64,000 bases of DNA from Stutzerimonas stutzeri (GCA_002339675.1 DDKB01000014.1:124001-188000); one strand, 5' to 3'; shown: positions 29,343 to 40,669, counted from the stretch's first letter. Notes: generated from the letters alone by a model not told the origin. Made by a program: numbers and translations.

Positions 29343-30043
29343 AACCCATCCAGCTCCCCCTGGGCATCCGCCTGCGCGACGATGCCACCTTCGCCAACTT
29401 CTACCCCGGTGCCAATGCCGCGGCGCTGGGATATGTCGAGCGTGTCTGCTCGCCGGAGGCCGGTTGGTCGGATGAGCTGGTCTACCTCTGGGGGCATGCG
29501 GGTGTCGGCCGCAGCCACCTGCTGCAGGCCGCCTGCCTGCGGGTTGAGCAGCGCGGTGAGCGGGCGGTGTACCTGCCCTTGGCTGAGGTCGCCGAGTACG
29601 GCACGGCGCTGCTCGATAACCTGGAGCGCAGCGAGCTGGTCTGCCTGGACGACCTGGAAGCGGTGGCTGGCGATCCCGTCTGGGAGGAGGCGCTGTTCCA
29701 TCTGTTCAACCGCCTGCGTGACAGCGGTCGACGGCTGCTGATTGCAGCGAGCGCTTCGCCGCGCGAAATCCCGGTACAGCTGGCCGACCTCAAGTCTCGG
29801 CTGAGCCTGTCGCTGGTGTTTCAGCTGCAGCCACTTTCCGACGAGGACAAGCTGCGCGCCCTGCAACTTCGGGCGTCGCGTCGCGGCCTGAACCTGCCCG
29901 ACGATGTCGGTCGCTTCATCCTGACCCGGGGTGCGCGCAGCATGAATGCGCTGTTCGAGCTGCTCGACCGCCTCGACCAGGCGTCGCTGCAGGCGCAGCG
30001 CAAGCTGACCATCCCGTTTCTCAAGGAAACGCTGGGCTGGTAG
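29339..30043 (+). CDS. hda: DnaA regulatory inactivator Hda
   Basis: Hda binds the sliding clamp and stimulates ATP hydrolysis by DnaA, limiting re-initiation. The 234-residue AAA+ protein starts with the clamp-binding stretch QLPLGIRL. It has a Walker A-like GHAGVGRSH (Arg in place of Lys, normal for Hda), Walker B LVCLDDLEAV and sensor TRGARSMNALFELLDRLD. It is translationally coupled to the PerM-like gene. Confidence 0.94.
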   Translation: MKPIQLPLGIRLRDDATFANFYPGANAAALGYVERVCSPEAGWSDELVYLWGHAGVGRSHLLQAACLRVEQRGERAVYLPLAEVAEYGTALLDNLERSELVCLDDLEAVAGDPVWEEALFHLFNRLRDSGRRLLIAASASPREIPVQLADLKSRLSLSLVFQLQPLSDEDKLRALQLRASRRGLNLPDDVGRFILTRGARSMNALFELLDRLDQASLQAQRKLTIPFLKETLGW

Positions 30044-30096
30044 TGATTGGGGCGAACGCTGCGGCGGCGATAGGTACAGCTTGTTGCCTGACGGAC

Positions 30097-30172
30097 GCCC
30101 ACCCTACGGTAAACCGAGCGAGCCGGTTCATCCGAACGAAGGCTGCCGAGAATCAGGCCAGGACTTTAGTCC
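30097..30172. repeat. Possible degenerate interspersed repeat in the hda downstream gap
   Basis: The 215-bp gap after hda has no gene. It contains GCCCACCCTACGGTA (30097-30111), resembling a TAGGGTGGGC sequence common between pseudomonad genes, and a perfect short dyad GGACT-TT-AGTCC (30161-30172). Neither recurs clearly in the window, so this is a weak call. Confidence 0.3.
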
Positions 30173-30258
30173 AGCGATCTCGGCGCCGCCGCGCCATTCG
30201 GCCCGCTTCCTTTGCAATCCAGCGGCGCAGCGCTGCCGTACTGCGTGGCGGATCGGCC

Positions 30259-31617
<1,359 letters not shown>

Positions 31618-31778
31618 TTAGGGTTGCTTCGCGCCAGAATAGGCGGCCATTCTACCCTTCATTGCAGCGAGGCCTGAAACGCCGGTCGCGGCGCGCGGTC
31701 TGCCAAGGTAGGCTTGCGCGGGCCGGACGGCTGCGTACCCGCGTTTCCGGGCGTCGCGCGAGGCATCGAGGGGATTGA

Positions 31779-32999
31779 ATGCAGCAACGGATCAAGGATT
31801 TCGTAGAGTTCGGCCGCTTTCTGGTGCAACGCTTCCTGGCGGACCGCGGCCCGAACAGTGCCGCCGCGCTGACCTATACCACGCTGTTCGCGGTGGTGCC
31901 GATGATGACGGTGACCTTCGCCATGTTATCGGCCATCCCGGCGTTCCAGGGCATCGGTGAACAGATCCAGGTGTATATCTTCAGCAATTTCATCCCGTCC
32001 ACCGGGGCGACCATCCAGGACTATCTGGTCGCATTCACCGATCAGGCGCGCCAGCTGACCTGGTTCGGTGTCGGCTTCCTGATGGCGACGGCGCTGATGA
32101 TGTTGCTGACCATCGAGAAGGCGTTCAACCTGATCTGGCGCGTGCGACAGCCGCGCCGGGGCATATCCAGTTTCCTCCTGTACTGGGCGATCCTGAGTCT
32201 CGGCCCGCTGTTGCTCGGCGCCGGATTCGCTATGAGCACCTACATCACCTCGCTGTCGCTGATTTCCGGCCCTCATGCGGTGATCGGCGCAGGCACGGTG
32301 CTCAAGGCCATGCCATTGGTGCTCAGCGTTGTGGCCTTTACCCTGATCTACGCGGCGGTGCCCAACACCCGGGTTCCGTTGCGCCACGCAGTCGTCGGCG
32401 GTGTGTTCACGGCGGTGCTATTCGAAGCCGCCAAGCAGCTGTTCGGCCTCTATGTCAGCTACTTCCCCAGCTATCAGCTGATCTACGGTGCGTTCGCTGC
32501 GGTGCCGCTATTCCTGCTGTGGGTCTACCTGTCCTGGATGATCGTGCTGTTCGGTGCCGAGCTGGTTTGCGGTCTGTCGTCCTCGCAGCGCTGGCGACGT
32601 CGCTCGGTGCCGCGGCTGTTGGTGATGCTTGGCCTGCTGCGCGTGCTCTATGAAAACCAGCAGGACGGACGAGAGGTCCGGCTGCGCGACGCGCACCGCA
32701 GTGGATGGCAATTGCCGGAGGACGAGTGGGACGAGATCCTCGAGTTCTTCGAGCGCGAGCAACTGGTCTGTCGAACCGGGTCCTCCGGATGGGTGCTCTG
32801 TCGCGACCTCAATCGATACAGCTTCGATCAGTTGCTGCGCTGCAACCCCTGGCCCCTGTCGGGCAAGCAGGCGCTGCCCGAGCAGCTTGACGAGCCCTGG
32901 TACCCGACGTTGCGTCAGTCGTTGGAGCTGCTGCGGCAGGAGCAGGCCAACCTGTTTGGCGGGAGCGTCGCCGACTGGTTGCAGGCGCGGCGGGTTTGA
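31779..32999 (+). CDS. YihY/BrkB-family inner-membrane protein
   Basis: This 406-residue protein has an N-terminal domain of about six membrane helices matching YihY/BrkB ([41 protein letters not shown]). A C-terminal cytoplasmic region of about 120 residues has winged-helix-like composition. The family was once misnamed ribonuclease BN; its role is unclear. Upstream 31618-31778 has no other gene. Confidence 0.9.
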   Translation: MQQRIKDFVEFGRFLVQRFLADRGPNSAAALTYTTLFAVVPMMTVTFAMLSAIPAFQGIGEQIQVYIFSNFIPSTGATIQDYLVAFTDQARQLTWFGVGFLMATALMMLLTIEKAFNLIWRVRQPRRGISSFLLYWAILSLGPLLLGAGFAMSTYITSLSLISGPHAVIGAGTVLKAMPLVLSVVAFTLIYAAVPNTRVPLRHAVVGGVFTAVLFEAAKQLFGLYVSYFPSYQLIYGAFAAVPLFLLWVYLSWMIVLFGAELVCGLSSSQRWRRRSVPRLLVMLGLLRVLYENQQDGREVRLRDAHRSGWQLPEDEWDEILEFFEREQLVCRTGSSGWVLCRDLNRYSFDQLLRCNPWPLSGKQALPEQLDEPWYPTLRQSLELLRQEQANLFGGSVADWLQARRV

Positions 33000-33036
33000 C
33001 CACGTCAACCATCAGCCTTGAAAAGGAACCCCATCG

Positions 33037-33501
33037 ATGATCACGCAAACCCTGGGCAGGTTCGGCCTGCTTGCCTGCCTGCTACTGGCCGGCTGCAGCG
33101 AGGACTGGGGCCCGGACCAACATGGCGAGGCGATAACGGCGCAACAGCTCGACGGCCGCTGGTTGGTCATCAACTATTGGGCGCAATGGTGCGGCCCGTG
33201 CCGTACTGAAGTGCCCGAGCTCAACACGCTCGACCGTTCGCTGGATGACGTCACGGTGCTCGGAGTGAATTTCGACGGGATCGAGGGCGACGAACTGGTG
33301 GCGGCTGCCGACGAGCTGGGCATCACGTTCAGGGTGTTGGCGGTGGATCCGGCTGAACGCCTGTCGTTGCCGCCCAGTGCCGTGCTGCCGGTGACCTATA
33401 TTCTCGACCCCGACCGGGAAGTGCGCGCCCGGCTAGTCGGTGAACAGACGGCGGAGGGGTTGCGGGCCCGGCTGGCCGGCCTGCGCGCTGCGACCGACTA
33501 G
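33037..33501 (+). CDS. TlpA-like thioredoxin-fold lipoprotein
   Basis: A 154-residue protein with lipobox LAGC (Cys20) and a TlpA/ResA-type thioredoxin domain with redox motif WCGPC (Cys52 and Cys55). ILDPDREVRARLVGEQ near the C-terminus is typical. It is probably a membrane-anchored periplasmic disulfide reductant. AAAGGAA precedes the ATG. It converges with the transglycosylase pseudogene, with 3 bp between stops. Confidence 0.9.
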   Translation: MITQTLGRFGLLACLLLAGCSEDWGPDQHGEAITAQQLDGRWLVINYWAQWCGPCRTEVPELNTLDRSLDDVTVLGVNFDGIEGDELVAAADELGITFRVLAVDPAERLSLPPSAVLPVTYILDPDREVRARLVGEQTAEGLRARLAGLRAATD

Positions 33502-33504
33502 GCC

Positions 33505-34087
33505 TCAGGGGCGCACGTACCAGATGTCCTGCCACAACCCGATCACCTTCGACGGGTATTGGGTCTTGCCCAGGCTGCCGTTGTAGCGAGCCAGCGCGCG
33601 CGTGAGGTCGCCGCGCTCCTTTTTCAGGTAGTAGCTGAGGATGGTGCAGCCGTAGCGCAGGTTGGTGGCGTTGTCGGTGAGGTTGTCCTGGGGGCGCCCC
33701 AGTTCGGCCTTCCAGAACGGCATCACCTGCATCATGCCTTGGGCACCAACGCTGGAGATGGCGAAGCGGTCGAAGCGGCTCTCGGCATGGATCAGTGCCA
33801 TCACCATGTCCGGCTTGAGCCCCGCCTTGCTGGCTTCCTGATGCACCAGCCGCAGCAGCGACAGGCGTTCTTCAGCGTCCGGCACGTAGCGCTTGAGCCG
33901 TGTGGACATGTCCAGCAGCCAGACTTCTGCGTCGAAGCGGTCCTCGAAACTCTCGGCTTCGGCCACGGTGCGTTGCATCAGGGCGCGCAGTTCAGGTTCC
34001 GGCGCCTGGCGGATGGCGGCGGATGGCGGCGAAGGCCGGCGAGGCGGCCAGCAGCATCGACAATAGCAGGCAGGCGAGCGGCTTCAC
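33505..34087 (-). pseudogene. Lytic transglycosylase (SLT domain), frameshifted by a 10-bp duplication
   Basis: From the GTG at 34087 the reading frame encodes a signal peptide (VKPLACLLLSML...SPAFAA) but stops at 33992-33994 after 31 codons. The mature domain lies in another frame and ends at 33505. It includes the SLT motifs with catalytic Glu in IHAESRFD, GAQGMMQVMP and ALARYNGS. A perfect 10-bp tandem repeat at 34011-34030 causes the shift. Deleting one copy restores a 190-residue exported lytic transglycosylase. An ATG at 33978 could start the domain without export, but it has no ribosome-binding site. It is third in the operon proS-lipoprotein-transglycosylase. Confidence 0.85.
34011..34030. 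repeat. Perfect 10-bp tandem duplication inside the transglycosylase signal-peptide region
   Basis: GGATGGCGGC at 34011-34020 is repeated exactly at 34021-34030, with period-10 matching extending over 34008-34031. The added 10 bases change the frame by one, separating signal peptide and enzyme. Confidence 0.95.
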
Positions 34088-34096
34088 GGCTGGAAC

Positions 34097-35050
34097 TCAG
34101 TCGTCTTCGCCCGGATCGCTGGCTTGCCGGCCGGCGTCCTGCAACAACCGGCGCAGGAACTCCTGCTGCAGGTCCGGGTCGTTGCGCGTCAGCTCGATCA
34201 GGCTCTGCTCGAGTTCACTGGCTTCCTCCTCGAGGCCGAGCTCGGACAGGCGCTTGACCCGGTGCACCCACTGGCTGACGTCGTCGCCCTCCAGGTCGTC
34301 GAAGATCAGGTCATGGGCCTCGAGCAGCTTGGCGCGCAGGTTGCGGCTGACCAGCAGGGTGGCGTCCGCGCGTGTCTGGTCCTGAGGATCCTCGACCTGG
34401 AGTTGCAGCTTGCCGACCGGGCTGATGTCCTGATCGGCAAAGGGGCCGTCGAGCAGGTTCAGGCGCAGCACGCCGTTGCGGTCGGTGGTCAGCTCGTGCG
34501 TCTCGCCGGCCGCGGTCACCATCACGGGGCGCTCGGCCCAGGGCAGGCTGGAATATTCGAGTCGAGCGTCGCCCTGTCGTTCATCCAGGCTGGCCAGGTT
34601 CTGCTGCGACCGGCCGTTGGACTCGACGTTGACGAAGGGGTTGAGGCCGGCGAAGCCATAGCTGATCCAGCCGCGGGTCGCGCTTTCCGGAAGGCTGCCC
34701 AGCATGACCACGTTGAGCACGTTGGCGCCGACGCCAGCGACCACCGCCACGGCACCCAGCGGAATCTCGTACAGCTCGCGCCACGCCTGGTAGGGGGTGT
34801 AGCGGTCATAGCGCCGGGTCACCTCGAACTCGGTGACCTCGAAGGTCTTCTGGTCAAGAATGCGAATCCGCCGTTGTGGCAGTTCCAGCACCGGCTCGCC
34901 CACTTCGATGCGCAGGCTGTGATCGAGCAGCTTGCGTTCGGTGCGTGCTTCGTTTTCGCTGCGCTGGGGCAGCTGATTGGCACAGCCACTTAAGAGAAGC
35001 GCCATGCAGAGCATGGCGCAGCTTGAAGCCTGGACACTTCGGTTGAGCAT
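34097..35050 (-). CDS. Conserved lipoprotein (317 residues)
   Basis: A lipoprotein with lipobox LSGC (Cys23). A beta-rich middle region (VLELPQRRIRILDQKTFEVTEF) follows, then a short hydrophobic stretch (LGAVAVVAGVGANVLNVVML) and an acidic helical C-terminus. No named domain is recognised. A homologue next to proS is present in P. aeruginosa (from memory). It starts 8 bp after the proS stop and ends 9 bp before the transglycosylase start, so it is the middle gene of an operon. Confidence 0.8.
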   Translation of the reverse strand: MLNRSVQASSCAMLCMALLLSGCANQLPQRSENEARTERKLLDHSLRIEVGEPVLELPQRRIRILDQKTFEVTEFEVTRRYDRYTPYQAWRELYEIPLGAVAVVAGVGANVLNVVMLGSLPESATRGWISYGFAGLNPFVNVESNGRSQQNLASLDERQGDARLEYSSLPWAERPVMVTAAGETHELTTDRNGVLRLNLLDGPFADQDISPVGKLQLQVEDPQDQTRADATLLVSRNLRAKLLEAHDLIFDDLEGDDVSQWVHRVKRLSELGLEEEASELEQSLIELTRNDPDLQQEFLRRLLQDAGRQASDPGEDD

Positions 35051-35058
35051 GATTTCCG

Positions 35059-36774
35059 TCAGCGTTCGATGCGCGATTTGATGAACTCGAGGATGTCGGC
35101 GGAGGGAACTGACTGGGCCTGGGCATCGCGGCGGTGCTTGTATTCCAGCGTGCCGTCGGCCAACCCGCGCTCTCCCACCACGATGCGGTGCGGGATACCC
35201 ACCAGCTCCATGTCGGCGAATTTGACGCCCGGACTGGTCTTTTTGTCACGGTCGTCCAGCAGAACTTCGTAGCCGGCTTCGCAAAGCGACGCGTACAGGG
35301 CGTCGGTCGCTTCACGCACCGCTTCGTTTTCATACTTCATGGGCACCAGCGCGACCTGGAACGGCGCCAGCGCGTCGGGCCAGAGAATCCCGCGCTCGTC
35401 ATAGTTCTGCTCGATGGCGGCCGCCACCACGCGCGACACGCCGATGCCGTAGCAGCCCATGGTCAGGGTAACCGGCTTGCCGTTCTCGCCCATGACGCTG
35501 CAGTTCATCGCCTGGCTGTACTTGGTGCCCAGCTGGAAGATGTGCCCGACTTCGATGCCGCGCTTGATCACCAGCGTGCCCTTGCCATCAGGGCTCGGAT
35601 CGCCGGCGACTACGTTGCGCAGGTCGGCCACTTCGGGTAGCGGTAGGTCGCGTTCCCAATTGACGCCGAAATAGTGCTTGTCTTCCTGGTTGGCGCCAGC
35701 TGCGAAGTCACTCATCAGCGCCACCGAGCGGTCAATGACGCAGGTGATCGGAAGATTCAGCGGGCCCAGCGAGCCGGGGCCGGCACCCATGGTGGTGCGA
35801 ATTTCGGCCTCCGATGCGAACACCAGCGGACTTTCGACCTGGGCGAGGTTCGCAGCCTTGATTTCATTGAGTTCATGGTCGCCGCGGACGATCAGCGCAA
35901 CCAGTTCGCCTTTTGTGGCGCCGCGAACGAGCAGCGTCTTGATGGTCTTCTCGATGGGCAGCTTGAACTGCTCGACCAGTGCGGCGATCGTCTTGCAGTT
36001 CGGCGTGTCGACCAGACGCAGCTCTTCGCTGGGCGCGCCGCGCTCCGACTCCCGGGGGATGGCTTCGGCTTTCTCGATGTTCGCGGCATAGTCGGAGCTG
36101 TCGCTGAAAGCAATATCGTCTTCGCCGGACTCGGCCAGTACATGGAATTCGTGCGAACCGGTGCCGCCGATCGAGCCTGTATCGGCCTGCACCGGCCGAT
36201 AGTCGAGGCCTAGGCGCGAAAAGATGTTGCAGTACGCCTGGTGCATACGGTCGTAGGTTTGCTGCAGCGACGCCTGGTCCAGATGGAAGGAGTAGGCATC
36301 CTTCATCAGGAATTCGCGCCCGCGCATCAGGCCGAAGCGGGGGCGGATCTCGTCCCGGAACTTGGTCTGGATCTGATAGAAGTTGATCGGCAACTGCTTG
36401 TAGCTGTTCAGTTCGTTGCGCGCCAGGTCGGTGATCACTTCCTCGTGCGTCGGGCCGACGCAGAATTCGCGATCATGGCGGTCTTTCAGGCGCAGCAGCT
36501 CGGGGCCGTACTGGACCCAGCGGCCCGACTCCTGCCAGAGTTCGGCCGGCTGGATCGCCGGCATCAGCACTTCCAGCGCGCCGGCCTTGTTCATCTCGTC
36601 GCGAACAATGGCTTCGGCCTTGCGCAGTGCGCGCAGCCCCATGGGCATCCAGGTGTAGAGTCCCGACGCCAGTTTGCGAATCATCCCGGCGCGTAGCATC
36701 AGCTGATGGCTGATCACCACGGCATCGGAGGGGGTTTCTTTCAGGGTCGAGAGCAGGAACTGACTGGTGCGCAT
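35059..36774 (-). CDS. proS: Prolyl-tRNA synthetase
   Basis: ProS charges tRNA-Pro. The 571-residue prokaryote-type class II enzyme has motif 1 around [17 protein letters not shown], motif 2 ([17 protein letters not shown]) and motif 3 ([17 protein letters not shown]). An inserted YbaK-like editing domain lies between residues about 230 and 390. The ATG at 36774 gives [15 protein letters not shown], the pseudomonad N-terminus. It heads an operon with a lipoprotein and the broken transglycosylase. Confidence 0.97.
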   Translation of the reverse strand: MRTSQFLLSTLKETPSDAVVISHQLMLRAGMIRKLASGLYTWMPMGLRALRKAEAIVRDEMNKAGALEVLMPAIQPAELWQESGRWVQYGPELLRLKDRHDREFCVGPTHEEVITDLARNELNSYKQLPINFYQIQTKFRDEIRPRFGLMRGREFLMKDAYSFHLDQASLQQTYDRMHQAYCNIFSRLGLDYRPVQADTGSIGGTGSHEFHVLAESGEDDIAFSDSSDYAANIEKAEAIPRESERGAPSEELRLVDTPNCKTIAALVEQFKLPIEKTIKTLLVRGATKGELVALIVRGDHELNEIKAANLAQVESPLVFASEAEIRTTMGAGPGSLGPLNLPITCVIDRSVALMSDFAAGANQEDKHYFGVNWERDLPLPEVADLRNVVAGDPSPDGKGTLVIKRGIEVGHIFQLGTKYSQAMNCSVMGENGKPVTLTMGCYGIGVSRVVAAAIEQNYDERGILWPDALAPFQVALVPMKYENEAVREATDALYASLCEAGYEVLLDDRDKKTSPGVKFADMELVGIPHRIVVGERGLADGTLEYKHRRDAQAQSVPSADILEFIKSRIER

Positions 36775-36873
36775 CTGGCCGTTGTGTCCTTGCAAAGCTG
36801 GGAAATAAGCCGGGCATTGTACGGTGGCGGCAGGATGGCGTACAGAATCGGTGACAGGACGTTCCGGCTCGTG

Positions 36874-36904
36874 AAAAAAAGAAGCCCGGCATAAGCCGGG
36901 CTTC
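36874..36904 (-). terminator. Rho-independent terminator of the porin gene
   Basis: A 9-bp stem AAGCCCGGC/GCCGGGCTT (36882-36890 and 36895-36903) has a 4-nt loop. On the minus strand it is followed by a T-run (36874-36880), so it ends the OprD-family porin transcript. Confidence 0.85.
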
Positions 36905-36938
36905 CTGTCTGTCGCGCCTACCTGCTGTCAGGCCTGTA

Positions 36939-38210
36939 TTACAGGATGCTCAGCGGGTATTCGACGATCAGGCGGGTGTCGCTCAGGTCGTTATCCAGAC
37001 CATTGGTGGCGTTATAGAACGCTTGGCGAACGCGCAGGGACAGATCCTTGGCAGGACCGTCCTGGAACACGTACTTGGCTTCCATATCCCATTCGCGCTC
37101 TTCCGCGTCCGAGTTGCCGGCGCCCATATCGATATTGCTACCGCTTACGTAGCGGGTCATGAAGCTCAGGCCGGAAACGCCGTAAGAGGTCATGTCCAGG
37201 TCGTAACGGACCTGCCAGGACTGCTCGTCCTTATAGTAGAAGTCCGAGTATTGAACGGAGTTGCCTAGCCAGATGGTGCCGCCGCCATCTACGCCATAGT
37301 CATAGCCAACCGGAGTCCCTGCGGCGTTGATATAGCCACCATGGGATTTCTGATAAGCGGCGGTGAATTTATGGGCTCCAACGCCGTAAGTGGCTGCTAA
37401 GCTCCAGATTGTGTTGTCTTCGTCGCTGCCGGTCGATGTGTACTCGGACTCGTAGTCGGTCTGGTAAATATTGAAGTCAAAAGCCAGCGACTGGTCTGCG
37501 TCGAGCGCCATGTTGTAATTAACGTTGCCGTAAATCTTCTCGAACGCGTCCTGCACATCCGAGTAGTACAGCGAGGAGCTCAGGCTTTCGCTGAACGCAT
37601 AGGTGCCGCCGACGAGGTTGATCTCATCCAGGCCAACGGAATCATGGTCCGCTTCAGATTTTGCGCTCAGGGCTGTAAAACGACCGACATTCAATTCCAG
37701 GCCGTCGATCTCGCTGCTGGTGATCAGGCCGCCGCGGGCGGTTTCCGGCAGAAGACGCGCATCGTCGGTGGAGAAAACAGGCAGAGCGACGAACTGGGTG
37801 CCGTATTTCAGGACGGTGTTGGACAGGCGGAACTTAACTGCAGCGCCGGCTTCCGAGTAGTCATCCTGCGGGCGGCCTTCGCTGTCCTTGGGGAAGATGT
37901 CGGGCCAGGCGCGACCCTTGCCGCTGTCGAGCTTGACGCCCAGCAGACCGATTGCGTCAACGCCCACTCCGATGGTGCCTTGGGTAAAGCCGGACTCGAA
38001 GGTGCCGATGAAACCGTGACCCCAGGCTTCGCGGTAGCTCTGGCCAGCGTTTCCGCGGAAATCGCGGTTCATGTACAGGTTACGGTTCAGGATGGTCAGG
38101 CTGCTGCCTTCGACAAAGCCTTCCGATTCGGACTGGCTGGATGCCAGGGCCATTTGCGACGTGCCGGCCGCAACGGCCATGGCGATAACGCTCCACTTCA
38201 TCACTTTCAT
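36939..38210 (-). CDS. OprD-family outer-membrane porin
   Basis: A 423-residue porin with signal peptide (cut after MALAS) and the OprD pattern: GSSLTILNRNLYMNRDFR at the N-terminus, alternating amphipathic strands, and a C-terminal strand ending in a hydrophobic residue (RLIVEYPLSIL). OprD-type channels take up basic amino acids or small acids and can admit carbapenems. The substrate cannot be told here. Its place next to proS matches oprD in P. aeruginosa. AAAGGAG lies eight bases before the ATG; codons are less GC-rich than in neighbours, as for many porins. Confidence 0.9.
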   Translation of the reverse strand: MKVMKWSVIAMAVAAGTSQMALASSQSESEGFVEGSSLTILNRNLYMNRDFRGNAGQSYREAWGHGFIGTFESGFTQGTIGVGVDAIGLLGVKLDSGKGRAWPDIFPKDSEGRPQDDYSEAGAAVKFRLSNTVLKYGTQFVALPVFSTDDARLLPETARGGLITSSEIDGLELNVGRFTALSAKSEADHDSVGLDEINLVGGTYAFSESLSSSLYYSDVQDAFEKIYGNVNYNMALDADQSLAFDFNIYQTDYESEYTSTGSDEDNTIWSLAATYGVGAHKFTAAYQKSHGGYINAAGTPVGYDYGVDGGGTIWLGNSVQYSDFYYKDEQSWQVRYDLDMTSYGVSGLSFMTRYVSGSNIDMGAGNSDAEEREWDMEAKYVFQDGPAKDLSLRVRQAFYNATNGLDNDLSDTRLIVEYPLSIL

Positions 38211-38665
38211 TCGTGATTGCTCCTTTGGTTTCAAATTGGTGCTTGCTTTCCTGCGTGGGCCGGAAAGAGGCATCTTTATTTTTCAGTACACAAGCTCAAT
38301 TGAGTCCTTGCTTCCCTAGCTGGTCGGAACCGACAGCATGGCCTGAAATTAGGCGTTCCAAGCACTACTGTGTAGCTGGGTAAACTAGCGCCGGCAAGCT
38401 TACCGCAGCTATTTCGGTTTTTCTCCCCCCGGCGATGCTGCTTTTTTGAACCAAAGCAAGAACCGTGCACAACTATCCAATCGCCATTTGAGGCGCACCG
38501 CGGGTGTTCGTTCGCCATGCGTTCGCTCTAAACCGGGGCTCCTTCGCGAGGCGCATGCGCCGGTCTGGTGCGCTGGCGCTGGCTGATGATCGTCCGGTGT
38601 TGGAGTATTCTGTCGCTCATGCTTGCAGGCTGCCTTTGCCGGCTCTAAACAAGAAGAGGGCTGAT
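38211..38665. other. Divergent intergenic region between porin and HIT genes
   Basis: This 455-bp gap holds no convincing gene. It is AT-richer near the porin, consistent with a regulated promoter and long leader there. TATTCT at about 38608-38613 may be the HIT gene -10 box. No operator can be named. Confidence 0.5.
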
Positions 38666-39088
38666 ATGTTCGTACTCGATTCGCGTCTGGCGCAGGACAC
38701 GCTGGAGTTGGGCGACTTTCCGTTGTGCCGGTTGTTGTTGATGAACGACGCCAACTATCCATGGTTCATCCTGGTGCCGCGTCGTGAGGAGGTCAGTGAG
38801 TTGTTCCAACTCGATGGTCCGGATCAGGCTGCGCTGTGGCAAGAAGCCGTTGCGCTGGCCGAAACCCTGAAGGATACCTTTGGTGCGGACAAGATGAATG
38901 TGGCAACCCTGGGCAATGTGGTCAGCCAGCTGCATGTGCATGTCATCGCGCGGCGTCGGACGGACCCTGCCTGGCCTGCACCCGTATGGGGACAGCAGCC
39001 CGCGCAACCCTACAGCGACGCGCAGATCGAGGCGATCAGGCGGAAGTTGAAGCTGGTCCAGACGGCCAATTTTCGGTTTGCGGAGTGA
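38666..39088 (+). CDS. HIT-family protein
   Basis: A 140-residue histidine-triad protein of the HINT/Fhit-like superfamily, which hydrolyses nucleotide conjugates. The triad motif is QLHVHVIAR (H-x-H-x form, with the third histidine position replaced). The N-terminus FVLDSRLAQDTLELGDFPLC is typical of the pseudomonad diadenosine-tetraphosphate-hydrolase-like group. AAGAGG precedes the ATG at 38666. slyX follows after 5 bp. Confidence 0.88.
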   Translation: MFVLDSRLAQDTLELGDFPLCRLLLMNDANYPWFILVPRREEVSELFQLDGPDQAALWQEAVALAETLKDTFGADKMNVATLGNVVSQLHVHVIARRRTDPAWPAPVWGQQPAQPYSDAQIEAIRRKLKLVQTANFRFAE

Positions 39089-39093
39089 AGTCT

Positions 39094-39300
39094 ATGGAGC
39101 TCGAGCAACGCATCACGGACCTCGAGGCGCGGCTGGCGTTTCAGGACGACACGATTCAAACCCTGAACGACGTGCTGGTCTCGCAGCAGCGAATGGTTGA
39201 ACGGTTGCAGGCGCAGGTGGCGCTGCTGGCGAGGCGGCAGGAAGACTTGCAGAGCCGCGTAGGCGTTGAGGAGGACGAAGCGCCGCCACCGCACTACTGA
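39094..39300 (+). CDS. slyX: SlyX homologue
   Basis: A 68-residue, nearly all-helical coiled-coil protein (LEQRITDLEARLAFQDDTIQ) ending in an acidic, proline-rich tail with PPPHY, the SlyX signature. Function is unknown. It is probably co-transcribed with the HIT gene and converges with the cold-shock-domain gene. Confidence 0.92.
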   Translation: MELEQRITDLEARLAFQDDTIQTLNDVLVSQQRMVERLQAQVALLARRQEDLQSRVGVEEDEAPPPHY

Positions 39301-39337
39301 TCGCGGTGGCGGCAGGCGCGTGGCGCCGGGTTTGGGG

Positions 39338-39967
39338 TCAGCGGTCCTCGGTCGTCACGACATCTTCGGCTTGCAGGCCCTTGTCGCGCATCATGATGCT
39401 GAATTCGACGCGCTGACCTTCCACCAGGACCCGGTGACCCTCACCACGGATGGCGCGGAAATGGACGAACACATCGTCACCGCTGTCGCGGGAAATGAAG
39501 CCGAAGCCTTTCGAGGTATTGAACCATTTGACCGTGCCCATCTCGCGCGCGGCGCCCGGTGCGCTGGTGCGGGGTGCCTGCTTTTTGCGCGCCGCCGCGG
39601 GCTTGCGCTCGGTTCGTTGGGGCTCGCTGGCGTGTCCGGTGGCCAGTTGCAGCACGACGGCGATGAACACGAGCGCCAGGCTGGCGAGGGTGGCAGGCTG
39701 TCCGGCAATGGCGACGACCGGGATCAGGACGATCACTGCCTGCAGCACGACGGCCGCAATCAGCAGAAGGGAGGCGCCCAGCAGCACGGGATGCCGCTGA
39801 CCGGCATTGCGCTGCAGGGAGGAGGCGAGCTGCACGTTCATCAGGCCGAGGAATAGCAGGCACAGGGCATCGGGTTGGACCAGGAGGGGCAGCGCGCCGG
39901 TCAGGCTGGGGACAAACGAGAGGACGAGGGCAGCTACGCCCGTCAGTACATGGACGACTTTCAGCAT
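39338..39967 (-). CDS. Cold-shock-domain protein with N-terminal membrane helices
   Basis: This 209-residue protein has three or four hydrophobic helices in the first ~110 residues, a basic linker ([15 protein letters not shown]) and a C-terminal cold-shock domain. The RNA-binding motifs [15 protein letters not shown] and DVFVHFRAI are intact. It should be an inner-membrane protein presenting a nucleic-acid-binding domain to the cytoplasm. A similar gene occurs at this place in P. aeruginosa (from memory). Role unknown. Confidence 0.88.
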   Translation of the reverse strand: MLKVVHVLTGVAALVLSFVPSLTGALPLLVQPDALCLLFLGLMNVQLASSLQRNAGQRHPVLLGASLLLIAAVVLQAVIVLIPVVAIAGQPATLASLALVFIAVVLQLATGHASEPQRTERKPAAARKKQAPRTSAPGAAREMGTVKWFNTSKGFGFISRDSGDDVFVHFRAIRGEGHRVLVEGQRVEFSIMMRDKGLQAEDVVTTEDR

Positions 39968-40198
39968 TCTTTATGGCTCACAGTTAAATAGCACGACAGA
40001 ATCGCGGCAGGCATCGGGCGATGGAAAGCCGAGCGCGGAAAACGGCGCTCATCGGGTAATTGCCCGCCTGCGGCGCGCGCGAATTTAACAGTAAAGGAGG
40101 GTGGCACTCAAACTGCGTGCCAGTTGCCTGGTGGCCGAGTGTGGCGGTTGCCGCGAATCGGTGCGATGGTCGCCGGCGCGACCATCGCGATCCCGGGG

Positions 40199-40669
40199 TC
40201 AGGCTGCCAGGAGGCTGCGCAGCATCCAGGCGGTTTTCTCATGGATCTGCATACGCTGGGTCAGCAGGTCCGCGGTGGGTTCGTCGCTGACTTTCTCCAG
40301 CAGCGGAAAGATGCCGCGTGCCGTGCGGACCACGGCTTCCTGGCCTTCTACCAACAGCTTGATCATCTCGTCTGCCGACGGGATGCCTTCCTGCTCCTTG
40401 ATCGAGGACAGCCGGGCGTAGGCGGCGTAGGTCCCTGGGGCTGGAAAGCCCAGTGCGCGGATGCGCTCGGCGATGTCATCCACCGCGACGGCCAGTTCGG
40501 TGTACTGGGTTTCGAACATGGTGTGCAGCGTGTTGAACATCGGGCCGGTGACGTTCCAGTGGAAGTTGTGGGTCTTCAGGTACAGGGTGTAGGTGTCGGC
40601 CAGCAGGCGAGACAGCCCCTCCGCAATAGCGGCGCGATCCTGTTCGGCAATACCGATGTCGATGTCCAT
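40199..40669 (-). CDS. dps: Dps-family ferritin-like protein
   Basis: A 156-residue DNA-protection ferritin. The ferroxidase-site helix motif [19 protein letters not shown] and the [11 protein letters not shown] helix are intact. It would form a 12-subunit shell oxidising Fe(II) with peroxide. The N-terminus is short with little positive charge, so DNA binding may be weak. GGGAGAA lies before the ATG. It is divergent from aspS. Confidence 0.92.
   Translation of the reverse strand: MDIDIGIAEQDRAAIAEGLSRLLADTYTLYLKTHNFHWNVTGPMFNTLHTMFETQYTELAVAVDDIAERIRALGFPAPGTYAAYARLSSIKEQEGIPSADEMIKLLVEGQEAVVRTARGIFPLLEKVSDEPTADLLTQRMQIHEKTAWMLRSLLAA

Noticed and set aside
36441..36890. Minus-strand frame upstream of proS (139 codons)
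   Set aside because: Overlaps proS out of frame and is Arg/Pro-rich; no ribosome-binding site.
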